Assembly: GCF_001424345.1 (NCBI RefSeq) | Contig: NZ_LMPF01000004.1 | Coordinates: 1-64,000 of the forward strand | DNA from: Burkholderia sp. Leaf177 | Lineage (GTDB): Bacteria > Pseudomonadota > Gammaproteobacteria > Burkholderiales > Burkholderiaceae | Direction of reading: 5' to 3' | Length of the DNA: 64,000 nt | Part shown: positions 31,438 through 40,753 of the stretch, in pieces | Layout: every line of letters begins with the position of its first letter | Position numbering within the stretch: position 1 is the stretch's first letter | Made by a program: the position numbers and the translations under genes | The notes under the pieces: model-generated | The model's input: only the letters and a program-made list of their open reading frames with translations | The model's database searches: none | What the model was told of the DNA's origin: nothing

Positions 31438-32679
31438 ATGGCCGTCAATTTTCCCTCGATCGATCCCGCCAACCTGCATCCCGTCGCCGGCGTCACGCTA
31501 GGCTGGGCCGAGGCGAATATCCGAAAACCGAATCGCAAGGATTTGCTCGTCGTGCAGATCGATGAAGGCGCGACGGTTGGCGGCGTGTTCACCCTGAACC
31601 GCTTTTGCGCTGCGCCCGTGACCGTGTGCCGCGAACATCTCGACGCCGTGCGCGCAGGTGGAAAAAGCATTCGCGCGCTGGTCGTGAATACCGGTAACGC
31701 AAACGCCGGAACGGGCGAGCCGGGCATGGCGCATACGCGCGAAACGTGTTCGGCGCTGGCCGCGTTGCTGGGTTTCGACGCCGCGCAGATCCTGCCGTTT
31801 TCAACGGGCGTGATCCTTGAGCCGTTGCCTATCGACCGGTTAAAAGCTGGATTGCCGGCGGCGATCGCCAATCAGAAACCGGCTCACTGGTTCGACGCGG
31901 CGCAAACCATCATGACGACCGATACGCTGCCCAAAGCGGCATCGCGTCAGGTTCAGATCGACGGCCACACGATCACGCTATCGGGTATCAGCAAGGGCGC
32001 GGGCATGATCAGGCCGAACATGGCGACCATGCTCGGTTTTCTCGCCTGCGATGCCGCCGTCTCTCAGCCCGTGCTCGACACGCTGATCAAGCATGTTGCG
32101 GATCGCTCGTTCAACTGCATCACCATCGACGGCGATACTTCCACGAACGACTCCTTCATCGTGATCGCTTCGGGCAAGTCGACGTTGCCTTTGATCGATT
32201 CCACGGATTCAGCGGCTTATGCCGCGTTGCGCGATGCGGTGACATCCGTGGCGCAAGAGCTCGCGCAGTTGATCGTGCGCGACGGCGAAGGCGCGACGAA
32301 GTTCATGACGGTGACGGTCGAAGGCGGCACGAGCGAAGCGGAATGCAGGCAGATCGCGTACGCTATCGGTCACTCGCCGCTGGTCAAGACCGCGTTTTAC
32401 GCATCGGATCCGAACCTCGGCCGGATTTTGGCGGCTATCGGTTATGCCGGCGTGACCGACCTGGACGTGAACAAGATCGACCTGTATCTCGACGATGTCC
32501 TCGTCGCGAAAAAGGGCGGCCGGAATCCGGAATATCGCGAGGAAGACGGCCAGCGCGTGATGAAGAAAAGCGAGATCGCGATTCGCGTCTTGCTCGGCCG
32601 CGGTGAGGCCAACGCCACCATCTGGACGTGCGACCTTTCGCACGATTACGTCAGCATCAACGCCGACTATCGCTCCTGA
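31438..32679 (+). CDS. argJ: Bifunctional ornithine acetyltransferase / N-acetylglutamate synthase
   Basis: The 413-aa enzyme recycles the acetyl group in arginine synthesis, moving it from N-acetylornithine to glutamate. It is made as a precursor that cuts itself before the nucleophilic Thr197 in [22 protein letters not shown] and the C-terminal [16 protein letters not shown] are typical. ATG at 31438 is chosen over an upstream in-frame start on family N-terminus. The next gene starts 14 nt after the stop. Confidence 0.94.
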   Translation: MAVNFPSIDPANLHPVAGVTLGWAEANIRKPNRKDLLVVQIDEGATVGGVFTLNRFCAAPVTVCREHLDAVRAGGKSIRALVVNTGNANAGTGEPGMAHTRETCSALAALLGFDAAQILPFSTGVILEPLPIDRLKAGLPAAIANQKPAHWFDAAQTIMTTDTLPKAASRQVQIDGHTITLSGISKGAGMIRPNMATMLGFLACDAAVSQPVLDTLIKHVADRSFNCITIDGDTSTNDSFIVIASGKSTLPLIDSTDSAAYAALRDAVTSVAQELAQLIVRDGEGATKFMTVTVEGGTSEAECRQIAYAIGHSPLVKTAFYASDPNLGRILAAIGYAGVTDLDVNKIDLYLDDVLVAKKGGRNPEYREEDGQRVMKKSEIAIRVLLGRGEANATIWTCDLSHDYVSINADYRS

Positions 32680-32693
32680 ACCCAAACTTTTCC

Positions 32694-33557
32694 ATGGATA
32701 AACTCGAACAATTTCTGACGCGCGCCGAAGCTGTCCTCGCGCGCGTTGAAGGGATGTTGCCGCCGGCCGCGCCTGAAATCGATTGGGACAAGGCGGTGGC
32801 GTTTCGTTGGCGCAAGCGTCAAGGTCGCGGGTTCTTGCAGCCGGTGCCGAATCTGTCGGCGCTTTCACTCGATGACCTTTGCAATATCGAACGTCAGAAG
32901 CAGTTGATCGAGCAGAACACCCGGCAATTCGTGCGCAAGGCGCCGGCGAACAATGTGTTGCTGACGGGCGCGCGCGGGACCGGCAAATCGTCGCTGATCA
33001 AGGCGTGTTTGAACGCGTATGCGTCGGAAGGTTTGCGTCTGATCGAAGTCGATAAAGACGATTTGCACGATCTCGGCGACATCGTCGATCTGATTTCCAC
33101 GCGGCCGGAGCGGTTTATCGTTTTCTGCGATGACCTCTCGTTCGAAGACGGCGAGTCGGGTTACAAGGCGCTGAAAGTGGCGCTCGACGGCTCGATTTCG
33201 GCCCAGTCGGACAATGTGCTGATCTATGCGACGTCGAATCGCCGCCATTTGTTGCCCGAATACATGAGCGACAACGAGACCTACAAACACACGTCGGATG
33301 GCGAGATTCATCCGGGCGAAGTGGTTGAAGAGAAGATTTCGCTGTCGGAGCGATTCGGGCTCTGGGTGAGTTTCTACCCGTTCAAGCAGGACGATTATTT
33401 GACGATCGTCGGACACTGGTTGAAGCATTTCGGCTGCCAGGAATCGGAGATTGCGAACGCTCGTGGCGACGCGCTGGTTTGGGCGCTGGAGCGCGGCTCC
33501 CGTTCTGGGCGCGTGGCCTGGCAATTTGCGCGCGACTATTCAGGCCGCAAGGCATGA
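32694..33557 (+). CDS. DUF815 family P-loop ATPase
   Basis: A 287-aa AAA-type ATP-binding protein of the DUF815 family. The Walker A motif GARGTGKS is at about 92-99; RFIVFCDDLSFEDGE provides Walker B, and ATSNRRHLLPE resembles a sensor 1 segment. Its biological role is unknown to me. It is cotranscribed with argJ and overlaps the following Nudix gene by four nucleotides. Confidence 0.8.
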   Translation: MDKLEQFLTRAEAVLARVEGMLPPAAPEIDWDKAVAFRWRKRQGRGFLQPVPNLSALSLDDLCNIERQKQLIEQNTRQFVRKAPANNVLLTGARGTGKSSLIKACLNAYASEGLRLIEVDKDDLHDLGDIVDLISTRPERFIVFCDDLSFEDGESGYKALKVALDGSISAQSDNVLIYATSNRRHLLPEYMSDNETYKHTSDGEIHPGEVVEEKISLSERFGLWVSFYPFKQDDYLTIVGHWLKHFGCQESEIANARGDALVWALERGSRSGRVAWQFARDYSGRKA

Positions 33558-33985
33558 GCGCGGCGCCGCTTCCGACCACGGCGCCTGACGGGCGCAAGAT
33601 GACCGATGTCGCAGTTGGCGTGCTCGTGCAGCCGGACGGACGGTATTTGCTCGCACAACGCCCGGAAGGCAAACCGTACGAGGGTTACTGGGAGTTTCCA
33701 GGCGGGAAGCTTGAGGCAGGCGAAAGTGTGGAAGCGGCGCTCGTGCGGGAGTTGCACGAGGAATTGGGTATCGACGTAACTGCTTGCGAGCGCTGGCGGA
33801 CGCTTGAGCACGATTATCCGCATGCGTACGTGCGGCTTTATTTCTGCAAGGTGACGGCTTGGGAAGGTGAACCGGCTGGACGGGAAGGTCAGGCGCTTGC
33901 CTGGCAACATCTCCCCGCCGATGTAACACCGTTGCTGCCCGCAGCCATTCCGGTACTCGAATGGCTTGCGGCAGAAGCGGTTTAA
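33554..33985 (+). CDS. MutT-like Nudix hydrolase (8-oxo-dGTP diphosphatase type)
   Basis: A 143-aa Nudix protein. The Nudix box is complete: Gly51-x5-Glu57-x7-Arg65-Glu-Leu-x-Glu-Glu-x-Gly72 (GKLEAGE ... RELHEELG). EGYWEFPGGK and the short length match MutT, which removes 8-oxo-dGTP from the nucleotide pool. ATG lies in the stop of the DUF815 gene (ATGA). Substrate identity needs biochemical proof; other Nudix hydrolases look similar. Confidence 0.82.
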   Translation: MSAAPLPTTAPDGRKMTDVAVGVLVQPDGRYLLAQRPEGKPYEGYWEFPGGKLEAGESVEAALVRELHEELGIDVTACERWRTLEHDYPHAYVRLYFCKVTAWEGEPAGREGQALAWQHLPADVTPLLPAAIPVLEWLAAEAV

Positions 33986-33994
33986 GGCAGATTT

Positions 33995-34183
33995 TTAGTT
34001 AAGACCGCTATGGTCGTCGTCTGGCGGCGTGTCCTGCTGACCGCCGCCAATCTTGTACTTCTCGGTTGCCCACGCACCAAGATCAATCTGTTTGCATCGG
34101 TCTGAACAAAACGGGCGAAACCGGCTTTCCGGGACCCAGCGTACATCCTTCGCGCAAGTCGGGCATTTAACGATGGTAGTCAT
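33995..34183 (-). CDS. yacG: DNA gyrase inhibitor YacG
   Basis: A 62-aa zinc protein with the YacG pattern CPTC near the N-terminus and [21 protein letters not shown] after it, giving four cysteines for one zinc. YacG binds GyrB and inhibits gyrase. It is convergent with the Nudix gene (9 nt gap) and lies downstream of zapD and coaE. Confidence 0.92.
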   Translation of the reverse strand: MTTIVKCPTCAKDVRWVPESRFRPFCSDRCKQIDLGAWATEKYKIGGGQQDTPPDDDHSGLN

Positions 34184-34241
34184 TCGGCAGTGCGGATCTG
34201 ATAAAGGTTGAGCTCAGTAAATAAGGGTTTTTTAGCCCGAT

Positions 34242-34997
34242 TTAAAGACTGCACAGTGTCAGGTGGAACGGAATGTCTGCATCGACGGCGCGTGGTCTTA
34301 AGTCGCCGTCCTGCACCGTGAAACGCACCCAAAGCATGTATTTGTTCGCGCTCGCCTCGGGAATCAGGCGCGTATCCGAGGGCACGCGAACCTGCATCAA
34401 CTGATATGTCCGGCCGGACAGCATCTGCTGGTAGCTGCCCTGCATTGCCATCACTTTCGACGCCTGACCGGATTCCCGTGCAAGCCGCAACACGATGGTG
34501 GCGGCGTCGCGCAACGGCAGCATGGGCGTGACCCATTTCGCGATATCGCCGCGCCGTTGCTCTGCCGAGCATTGCTGCCAGGCGAAATACGACGGCAGGT
34601 CGAAGCGGCACGTTCCACCCGGAATGATCGTCCGGCTGCGAATGCTTGCAAGCCACTCGTTGTCTGCAAGATGCTGGCCGGTCTTGCCCTGCATTTGCCC
34701 AAGTCCTGCGAGCGTTTGCTCAATCTCGCCGAGCACAGACTCCAGCGCCTCTTGCTCGATCCCCGGGTTTCCCCGAAACGGCGCGAGCGTCTGGCGTTGC
34801 CGTTCCAGTTCCTTCATCAGATCGGCTTTCAGGTCCGTACGGCCAGCCACTTCGGCAATCTCGAACAGCGTGGTCAGTGCGGCGTGGTGTTCGCGCGGGT
34901 CTTCTTGAGTCAGAAAGAAGGTGAAGCGCTCGAAAAGATCTTCGAGACGCAGCAGCGTCCTGATTCGCTCGTTGAAGGGGTACTCGTAAAGGATCAA
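34242..34997 (-). CDS. zapD: Cell division protein ZapD
   Basis: The 251-aa protein cross-links FtsZ filaments and stabilises the Z ring. The family start [24 protein letters not shown] is visible immediately after a TTG codon at 34997, which I choose as start because it gives the usual family length. No ATG fits; the longer frame from 35084 adds 29 residues unlike the family. [11 protein letters not shown] and [13 protein letters not shown] are further conserved blocks. It is downstream of coaE by 155 nt. Confidence 0.9.
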   Translation of the reverse strand: MILYEYPFNERIRTLLRLEDLFERFTFFLTQEDPREHHAALTTLFEIAEVAGRTDLKADLMKELERQRQTLAPFRGNPGIEQEALESVLGEIEQTLAGLGQMQGKTGQHLADNEWLASIRSRTIIPGGTCRFDLPSYFAWQQCSAEQRRGDIAKWVTPMLPLRDAATIVLRLARESGQASKVMAMQGSYQQMLSGRTYQLMQVRVPSDTRLIPEASANKYMLWVRFTVQDGDLRPRAVDADIPFHLTLCSL

Positions 34998-35152
34998 GCG
35001 CGCTCGCCTCGGCGTTGGTCGAAAGTTTCGATGCGGAAAGTGAGGACATTCTAATGCCGCATCAAACCCCAGGCAAATCTCCACGTTTAATCACATCTGA
35101 CGCGCATTTTCAGCGCCGATCGTGCCGCGTTCGAACGCGTTGCGCGCACTTG

Positions 35153-35776
35153 TTAGGTACGCGGTTTGCTGCGGGCGCCGGCCATTTTGGTGTATTGCGC
35201 ATGCAGAACATCGACCTCCCGCTGCAACTTTTCCAGTGTTGCGACTGAGTCGTTGATGACGACATCATCGGCAGCGGCGAGGCGCGCTTCGCGTGTTGCC
35301 TGACGAGCGATGATGGCGAGAACCTGCTCGCGCTCGAAGCCATTGCGCTGGATTACACGTTCAATCTGCGTTTCAACGGGGCAATCGACCACGAGGATGC
35401 GATCGACCTTGCTGGCCCGCTCCCCGGCCTCGATCAGCAATGGCACTACCACGATGTGATACACGCTCAGCGCTTCGCTACGTTGCCGTTCGCTTTCGGC
35501 GCGGATCAGCGGATGCGTGATGGCTTCGAGTTGCGCTTTGGCGGCGGGATCGGCGAATACACGTGCGCGCATTTTCGCGCGATCCATGGCGCCCTCGGAC
35601 GTGACGAACTCAGGGCCGAACGCGCTTTCGATAAGCGGCATGGCGATGCCGCCCGGAGCCGTGATCTGATGCGCGATCAAATCAGCGTCGATGACCGTTA
35701 CGCCGCGCGCCGCAAACATATCCGCCACGGTCGTCTTGCCGCTGCCGATTCCGCCCGTCAGGCCGATGCTGAACAT
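35153..35776 (-). CDS. coaE: Dephospho-CoA kinase
   Basis: The 207-aa P-loop kinase performs the last step of coenzyme A synthesis. The Walker A motif GGIGSGKT is at about residues 8-15; DADLIAHQ and RRVLVVD-like [10 protein letters not shown], then R-x-x-[13 protein letters not shown] segments match the family. ATG at 35776 follows AGAGGAG; an ATG eight codons upstream would place that ribosome site inside the gene. It is 16 nt downstream of pilD. Confidence 0.93.
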   Translation of the reverse strand: MFSIGLTGGIGSGKTTVADMFAARGVTVIDADLIAHQITAPGGIAMPLIESAFGPEFVTSEGAMDRAKMRARVFADPAAKAQLEAITHPLIRAESERQRSEALSVYHIVVVPLLIEAGERASKVDRILVVDCPVETQIERVIQRNGFEREQVLAIIARQATREARLAAADDVVINDSVATLEKLQREVDVLHAQYTKMAGARSKPRT

Positions 35777-35792
35777 CGTGTGTCTCTCCTCT

Positions 35793-36683
35793 TTATCCAA
35801 ACAGCGTATAAAACGGCGTGCCGAAGAAAAGCGTGATCACACCGCCTGCTGCAAGAAATGGCCCGAACGGCAGCGGTTCCTCGAAACGCATCTTGCCGAT
35901 GCCAGTGGCCACCAGCCCAAAAATCGCGCCTGCAAGCGCGGAAACCAGCACGATCTGTGGAAGCGCCTCCCAACCCAGCCATGCACCGAGTGCGGCGAGA
36001 AGCTTGAAATCGCCGTAGCCCATTCCTTCAACGCCGCGAACGATTTTAAATAGCCAGTACACGCACCACAGGAACACATATCCCGCGATTGCTCCGATGA
36101 CCGCTTCGTGCAGCGGGACGAAAGCGGTATCGCCGAGATTGACGATCAAACCGGCCCACAGCAGCGGCAAAGTGAGCGAATCGGGCAGATAGCGGGTATC
36201 GAAGTCGATCAGGCTCATGGCGAGCAGCGTGGCGCACAGGCCGAATGCCACGAGCGCAATCCATGTCGGGCCGAACGCAAAAAGCGATAGCGCGGCGAAC
36301 AGCGCTGTTCCGAGCTCGGTCAGCGGATAGCGTGCGCTAACCCGGGCGTGGCATTTGGCACAGCGGCCGCGCAGCAACACGTAGCTCACGACCGGAATGT
36401 TTTCCCAAGCACGCAGCACGTGGCCGCAATGTGGGCATGCGCTTCGTGGAACGGCCAAGTTGTAGCGGTCCGCCGACGGCGTTTTTTCATCAGCAGTTTC
36501 CGCCTGCCATGCACGCTCCAGCATGATCGGCAAACGATGCACGACCACCGTCAGAAAACTGCCGATCACGAGCCCGAAGACGATCGCGAAGCCGTACTGC
36601 GCCGCGAGCGGCAGGGTGCCGAAAGCGTAACCGTAAGCGTCGAGATAGCGGCCTGAAAACTCCGCCTGATACAAGGGATGCAT
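35793..36683 (-). CDS. pilD: Type IV prepilin peptidase / N-methyltransferase
   Basis: The 296-aa inner membrane aspartyl protease cleaves and N-methylates type IV pilins and type II pseudopilins. It has about eight membrane spans. The cytoplasmic loop holds two CxxC pairs (CPHC and CAKC). The catalytic aspartates sit in [12 protein letters not shown] and GMGYGDFK. The usual GSFLNVVIHRLP reads [12 protein letters not shown] here, a conservative change at the Asn. It is the third gene of the pilB-pilC-pilD run. Confidence 0.93.
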   Translation of the reverse strand: MHPLYQAEFSGRYLDAYGYAFGTLPLAAQYGFAIVFGLVIGSFLTVVVHRLPIMLERAWQAETADEKTPSADRYNLAVPRSACPHCGHVLRAWENIPVVSYVLLRGRCAKCHARVSARYPLTELGTALFAALSLFAFGPTWIALVAFGLCATLLAMSLIDFDTRYLPDSLTLPLLWAGLIVNLGDTAFVPLHEAVIGAIAGYVFLWCVYWLFKIVRGVEGMGYGDFKLLAALGAWLGWEALPQIVLVSALAGAIFGLVATGIGKMRFEEPLPFGPFLAAGGVITLFFGTPFYTLFG

Positions 36684-36722
36684 GACTCTCCTGGGTTGAA
36701 TTCGGCTGCGATCCTACACCAC

Positions 36723-37922
36723 CTACACCACATTCCCGAGCTGCACGATTGGAAGATACATCGCCACGACGAGGCCGCCTACCAGTGCGCCGAGCACTAC
36801 GATTACCACTGGTTCGCACAAGCTCGCGAAGGCGCTGGTTTGTTCGTCGACCTGACGGTCGCCCAGTGTAGCCAGATCGAGCAGCATTGCGTCCAGTGAC
36901 CCGGACTCTTCGGCGACCGCAATCGGCTGCACGACGTCCGGCGGGAAGCAGCCCACCGCGCGCATTGCCGCGGCGAGACGTTCGCCGCGTCGAAGGCGTC
37001 CGGCGATCTCGACGGTAGCGGTATCGAAGATACGATTGCCCGTGGCCTTCGACAACGAATCGAAGGCGTCCGATAACGGTGTTCCCGCCGCCAGCAACGT
37101 GCCGAGCGCGCGGCTCCACCTGGCGACGGCCAGTGCGCGCAGCAGCGAGCCCGCGAGCGGCAACTTCAGGATGGTGCGATCGAATGCATGGCGAGCGGAA
37201 GGCACGCGGTGAAGTAATCGCTTGAACGCGACCGCCGACACCACGCAGAAGAGCCCGAACGGTACGCTCCATCGGGCGACACCATCTGATAACGCCAGCA
37301 CGAACAGCGTGGGCGCGGGCAGCTTCGCGCCGAAACCATCGAAGATGCTCTTGAAAGTCGGCACTACGCCGATCAGCAATCCTGCAGTAATGGCAAGAGA
37401 CAGCAGCAGCACGACGACCGGATACGTGAGCGCGGCGCGCAGTTTCGCCCGCTGAGCGCCGGCCCGTTCGCGATCCTCAGCAAGACGGGCGAGCACGGTT
37501 GGAAGCGCGCCGGCCAGTTCGCCGACGGAAACGAGCTGGCAGTACAGCGCGTTAAAGCATGCTGGATGACGCGCCAGCGCTTCCGAAAACGCGACGCCTT
37601 GCGTGATGTCGTGCGCGACCGATGCCACGATCCGAGGCAAGCCGCCGCGCGAAGGCGTCTGCGCGATGAGATCGAGGCATGGCGCGAGCGGAAGTCCGGC
37701 GCGCAGCAGGCCGGCTAGTTGCCGGGTGAAAAGGGTGACGTCCGTGGCCTTGGCTTTGGGTGAGGGCGCTGGCCCCTTTCCTGTGAGTTCAAGCACCGTT
37801 ATGCCATCGCGTTTGAGCGCTGCGCGTGCGGCCGCGACGTCCGTGGCTATGGTCTTGCCGCGCTTGTTGGAGCCATTGGCGTCGATGCCGCGCCAGTTGA
37901 AGCGTGTATCGGCGAGATGCAT
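36723..37922 (-). CDS. pilC: Type IV pilus inner membrane platform protein PilC (GspF family)
   Basis: The 399-aa protein has two repeated GspF domains (about residues 55-185 and 265-390), each starting with a TRQLAGLLRAGLPL- or ARWSRALGTLLAAGTPL-like helix, and three hydrophobic spans, including VVLLLSLAITAGLLIGVVP and VVIVVLGALVGGLVVAMYLP. It forms the platform turned by the PilB ATPase. The ATG at 37922 shares one base with the pilB stop (TAATG), so translation is coupled. Confidence 0.9.
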   Translation of the reverse strand: MHLADTRFNWRGIDANGSNKRGKTIATDVAAARAALKRDGITVLELTGKGPAPSPKAKATDVTLFTRQLAGLLRAGLPLAPCLDLIAQTPSRGGLPRIVASVAHDITQGVAFSEALARHPACFNALYCQLVSVGELAGALPTVLARLAEDRERAGAQRAKLRAALTYPVVVLLLSLAITAGLLIGVVPTFKSIFDGFGAKLPAPTLFVLALSDGVARWSVPFGLFCVVSAVAFKRLLHRVPSARHAFDRTILKLPLAGSLLRALAVARWSRALGTLLAAGTPLSDAFDSLSKATGNRIFDTATVEIAGRLRRGERLAAAMRAVGCFPPDVVQPIAVAEESGSLDAMLLDLATLGDRQVDEQTSAFASLCEPVVIVVLGALVGGLVVAMYLPIVQLGNVV

Positions 37923-39184
37923 TAGCTGACCTCCGTCGCGCCGGCCGCTTCTGCCACGCTGGTCACGCCTTCGCGTACCCGGGCGAACGCAGCGTCGCGC
38001 AGGCTTGGCATGCCTTCGCTTTGTGCTTGGCGCGTAATCGCGTGGGTAGCGGCGCGAGCGACGATGAGTTCGCGCAACGCATCGGAGACTGGCATCAGTT
38101 GATGCACGCCAACGCGCCCGCGATAACCAATGCCGTGACACGCTGCACAGCCGGACGGTTCGTACGGCCGGAAACCCGGCGCCAGTTCCAGCTCCGACGG
38201 CACGCGGCACGCTTCGCAAAGCCGCCGCACGAGTCGTTGCGCCGTGACAAGCTTGAGCGCCGACGCGAGGTTGTACGGCGCAATGCCGATATCGATCAGC
38301 CGCGCGATGGCAGCGGGCGCGTCGTTGGTATGCAGCGTCGAAAGCACCAGATGCCCGGTTTGCGCGGCTTTCACGGCGACATCAGCGGTTTCGGCATCGC
38401 GAATTTCGCCCACCATGATCACGTCCGGATCCTGCCGCATGAACGCGCGCAGCGCGACCGCGAAGGTCAGCCCGGCTTTGTCGCGCACGCTGACCTGGTT
38501 GATGCCCGCAAGCTGGATCTCTGCCGGATCTTCGACCGAGCAGACATTGCGCGACTCGGCGTTGAGCATCTGCAAGAAGCAATACAACGACACCGTTTTG
38601 CCGCTGCCGGTCGGCCCGGTGACGAGCACGAGTCCGTGCGGCGCGTGGATAGCGGCCTTGATTGCCTCTTGTTGCACGCCCGAAAGCCCGAGCGCTGCCA
38701 ACGACAGATCCTTGGGCAACGAATCCAGCCGGCGCAAAACCAGTTTTTCACCGAACAGCACCGGCAGGGAATTGACCCGGTAATCCTCCGGATTTCCATT
38801 CGCGAGCGGCAGCCGCAAGCGCCCGTCTTGTGGCACGCGCCGCTCTGCAATGTCCATTCGCGCGAGCACTTTGATGCGCGTGGTGAAGGCGTCGCGCAAA
38901 TGTGGCGGCGGTGTGAGATACGTGTGCAGCGCGCCGTCGATGCGCAATCGGATTCGCCATTCGTGTTCGCCCGGTTCAACGTGAATATCCGAAGCGCCGC
39001 GTGCCGCGGCTTCGCGCAGGGTATCGGTGAGCAACGCAACCGCGGGCGCACTGTCCGCCTCGGCGATAGCCTCAACTGGCCGGGCGACGAATTGCGGCGG
39101 CGGTCTGGAAAACGTGGCGGGCAGGGTAGATGGCATGGCGTGGCTCGGTGAACGGTATGTCCCGATCATGGCCTGATGCGCCAT
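37922..39184 (-). CDS. pilB: Type IV pilus assembly ATPase PilB (GspE family), short form
   Basis: A hexameric secretion ATPase of up to 420 aa that powers pilus extension. Walker A GPTGSGKT lies at about 190-197; the Asp box EDPAEIQLAGINQVSV, Walker B MRQDPDVIMVGEIRD, His box TGHLVLSTLHTND and a zinc tetracysteine (CEAC and CAAC) are complete. The N-terminal GspE-N domain of about 150 residues found in Pseudomonas PilB is missing; the chain starts just before the N2 domain. Start is uncertain: ATGs at 39184, 39169 and 39135 all lack a clear ribosome site, and the repeat at 39190 almost touches the first. Confidence 0.86.
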   Translation of the reverse strand: MAHQAMIGTYRSPSHAMPSTLPATFSRPPPQFVARPVEAIAEADSAPAVALLTDTLREAAARGASDIHVEPGEHEWRIRLRIDGALHTYLTPPPHLRDAFTTRIKVLARMDIAERRVPQDGRLRLPLANGNPEDYRVNSLPVLFGEKLVLRRLDSLPKDLSLAALGLSGVQQEAIKAAIHAPHGLVLVTGPTGSGKTVSLYCFLQMLNAESRNVCSVEDPAEIQLAGINQVSVRDKAGLTFAVALRAFMRQDPDVIMVGEIRDAETADVAVKAAQTGHLVLSTLHTNDAPAAIARLIDIGIAPYNLASALKLVTAQRLVRRLCEACRVPSELELAPGFRPYEPSGCAACHGIGYRGRVGVHQLMPVSDALRELIVARAATHAITRQAQSEGMPSLRDAAFARVREGVTSVAEAAGATEVS

Positions 39185-39189
39185 CGGTT

Positions 39190-39248
39190 AAAACTAGACC
39201 GAATGGCTAACGCTCGCAGATGCAAAAAACTAGACCGAATGGCTAACG
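39190..39248. repeat. 23-bp perfect direct repeat pair upstream of pilB
   Basis: The 23-nt unit AAAACTAGACC...GGCTAACG occurs perfectly at 39190-39212 and 39226-39248, a period of 36 nt. It lies between the pilB start and the 3' end of the next minus-strand gene. Two identical sites about 3.5 helical turns apart suggest a binding site, but local duplication is possible. Further GATGC elements follow at 39249 and beyond. Confidence 0.85.
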
Positions 39249-39340
39249 TGATGCAGCCGGCGACGCAAATGGTGAAAAACGGGGCAAGCTGATGCAACCC
39301 GAAACCGATGCGCCACACACCTATGACACCGCCTTTGTTC

Positions 39341-40630
39341 TTATTTTTGTTTCTTCGGCAGCACACCCTTCGGACTGAAGATTTTTACCGTACGAATGGC
39401 CTGATCATCGCTGCGCATCACCTCGAAATGCACGCCCGCAATGCGAACGCTTACGTCGCCATCGGGGATCTCTTCCAAGGTTTCGAGAATCAGCCCGTTC
39501 AGTGTTTTCGGGCCGTCCGTGGGAAGTGTCAGCTTCAGCCAGCGGTTCAGTTCGCGCAGCGGCATGCTGCCGGCCACGATGCACTCGCCTTCGTCGTTCC
39601 AGCCGGCGCTCGAACCGGCGCCGCGCGGAATGGTGGTCGTGAACTCGCCAATCAGTTCTTCAATGATGTCTTCGGGCGTGACGAGTCCCTGCAATTCGCC
39701 GTATTCGTTCACCACGATCGCTATCCGATGGCGGCTTTCCTGGAAAAACTGCAACTGCTGAAACACAGGCGTTCCGGCCGGAACGAAATACGGTTCGGCC
39801 AGCAGTTCGCGCAAGGTCTCGCGCTCGAACTCCTGGTTATGCAACGCCGACAGCGTTTTTCTCACGTGCAGCACACCCAGCACGCGATCTATGTCGCCTT
39901 GATACACGACCAGTTTGTTGTGGTAACAGGTTTCGAGCTGATGAAGGATCGTGTCGAAAGGAGCATCGAAATCGAGCGACTCGATCCGGCGGCGCGGAAT
40001 CATCACGTCGTCGACCGTGATGTTTTCGAGGTCGAACAGGTTCAGCAAAATGCTCCGGTGCTTGGTCGGCATGAAGTTGCCGGATTCCAGCACGACGGTG
40101 CGCAATTCCTCAGTGGAAAGCCGCTGGTCGCGGCCGCCTTTCGTGTTGATACGCAGCACACGCAACACGCCGTTTGCAAACAGGTTGACGAACCAGACGA
40201 GCGGCCGTGCCACGCGCATCAGCGGCGAAAGAATCAGGCTCGCCGGCAGCGCGACTTTTTCCGGATACGTCGCGCCGACAATCTTCGGCGCAATTTCCGC
40301 GAACACAATAATGAGGAACGCCACTATTCCGGTTGCTACCGACAGCACGATGTTGTCGTGACCGAACGTGCGCAGCGCAATGGAGGTGGTGAGCGCCGAA
40401 ATGATCGTGTTGATCAGATTGTTGCCAATCAGGATCACGCTCAGCAACTGGTCAGTCTTGGCAAGCAGTCCCTGCGTGACGCGGGCGCGCAGCGAACCTT
40501 GGTTGGCGAGGTGTTTGAGTCGATGGCGATTGAGCGCCATCATCGATGTTTCGGAAATCGAGAAAAAAGCGGAGAAAAACAGCAGCAGAAAAATGGCGCA
40601 AATTTGCGCCCATAAGGGAATGTGGTCCAC
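39341..40630 (-). CDS. CNNM/CBS-domain membrane protein (CorB/HlyC family)
   Basis: The 429-aa protein has an N-terminal CNNM (DUF21) domain with about four membrane segments (FLLLFFSAFFSISETSMMALNRHR, SVILIGNNLINTIISALTT), then a CBS pair (VMIPRRRIESLDFD ... YHNKLVVYQGDIDRVLGVL and HRIAIVVNEYGELQGLVTPEDIIEELIGEF) and a C-terminal CorC_HlyC domain. Relatives act in Mg2+/Co2+ homeostasis. The start is GTG at 40630. It is followed by the repeat region; I see no sign of functional linkage to pilB. Confidence 0.87.
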   Translation of the reverse strand: MDHIPLWAQICAIFLLLFFSAFFSISETSMMALNRHRLKHLANQGSLRARVTQGLLAKTDQLLSVILIGNNLINTIISALTTSIALRTFGHDNIVLSVATGIVAFLIIVFAEIAPKIVGATYPEKVALPASLILSPLMRVARPLVWFVNLFANGVLRVLRINTKGGRDQRLSTEELRTVVLESGNFMPTKHRSILLNLFDLENITVDDVMIPRRRIESLDFDAPFDTILHQLETCYHNKLVVYQGDIDRVLGVLHVRKTLSALHNQEFERETLRELLAEPYFVPAGTPVFQQLQFFQESRHRIAIVVNEYGELQGLVTPEDIIEELIGEFTTTIPRGAGSSAGWNDEGECIVAGSMPLRELNRWLKLTLPTDGPKTLNGLILETLEEIPDGDVSVRIAGVHFEVMRSDDQAIRTVKIFSPKGVLPKKQK

Positions 40631-40753
40631 GCGAGATTCAGAGAGGGAGGATGGGAAAGACTATAGCAGAGGCCAAAACGATCGTTTCTCTTGCGGGCCA
40701 CAGCTTTCGGACGGCCGTACGGCGGCCTGTCCTCCCTCTCAGTTGCTAATTTA

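Noticed and set aside
39190..39248. The 36-nt periodic repeat as a CRISPR array
   Set aside because: Only two copies with a 13-nt spacer, no cas genes, and location at a pilus gene.
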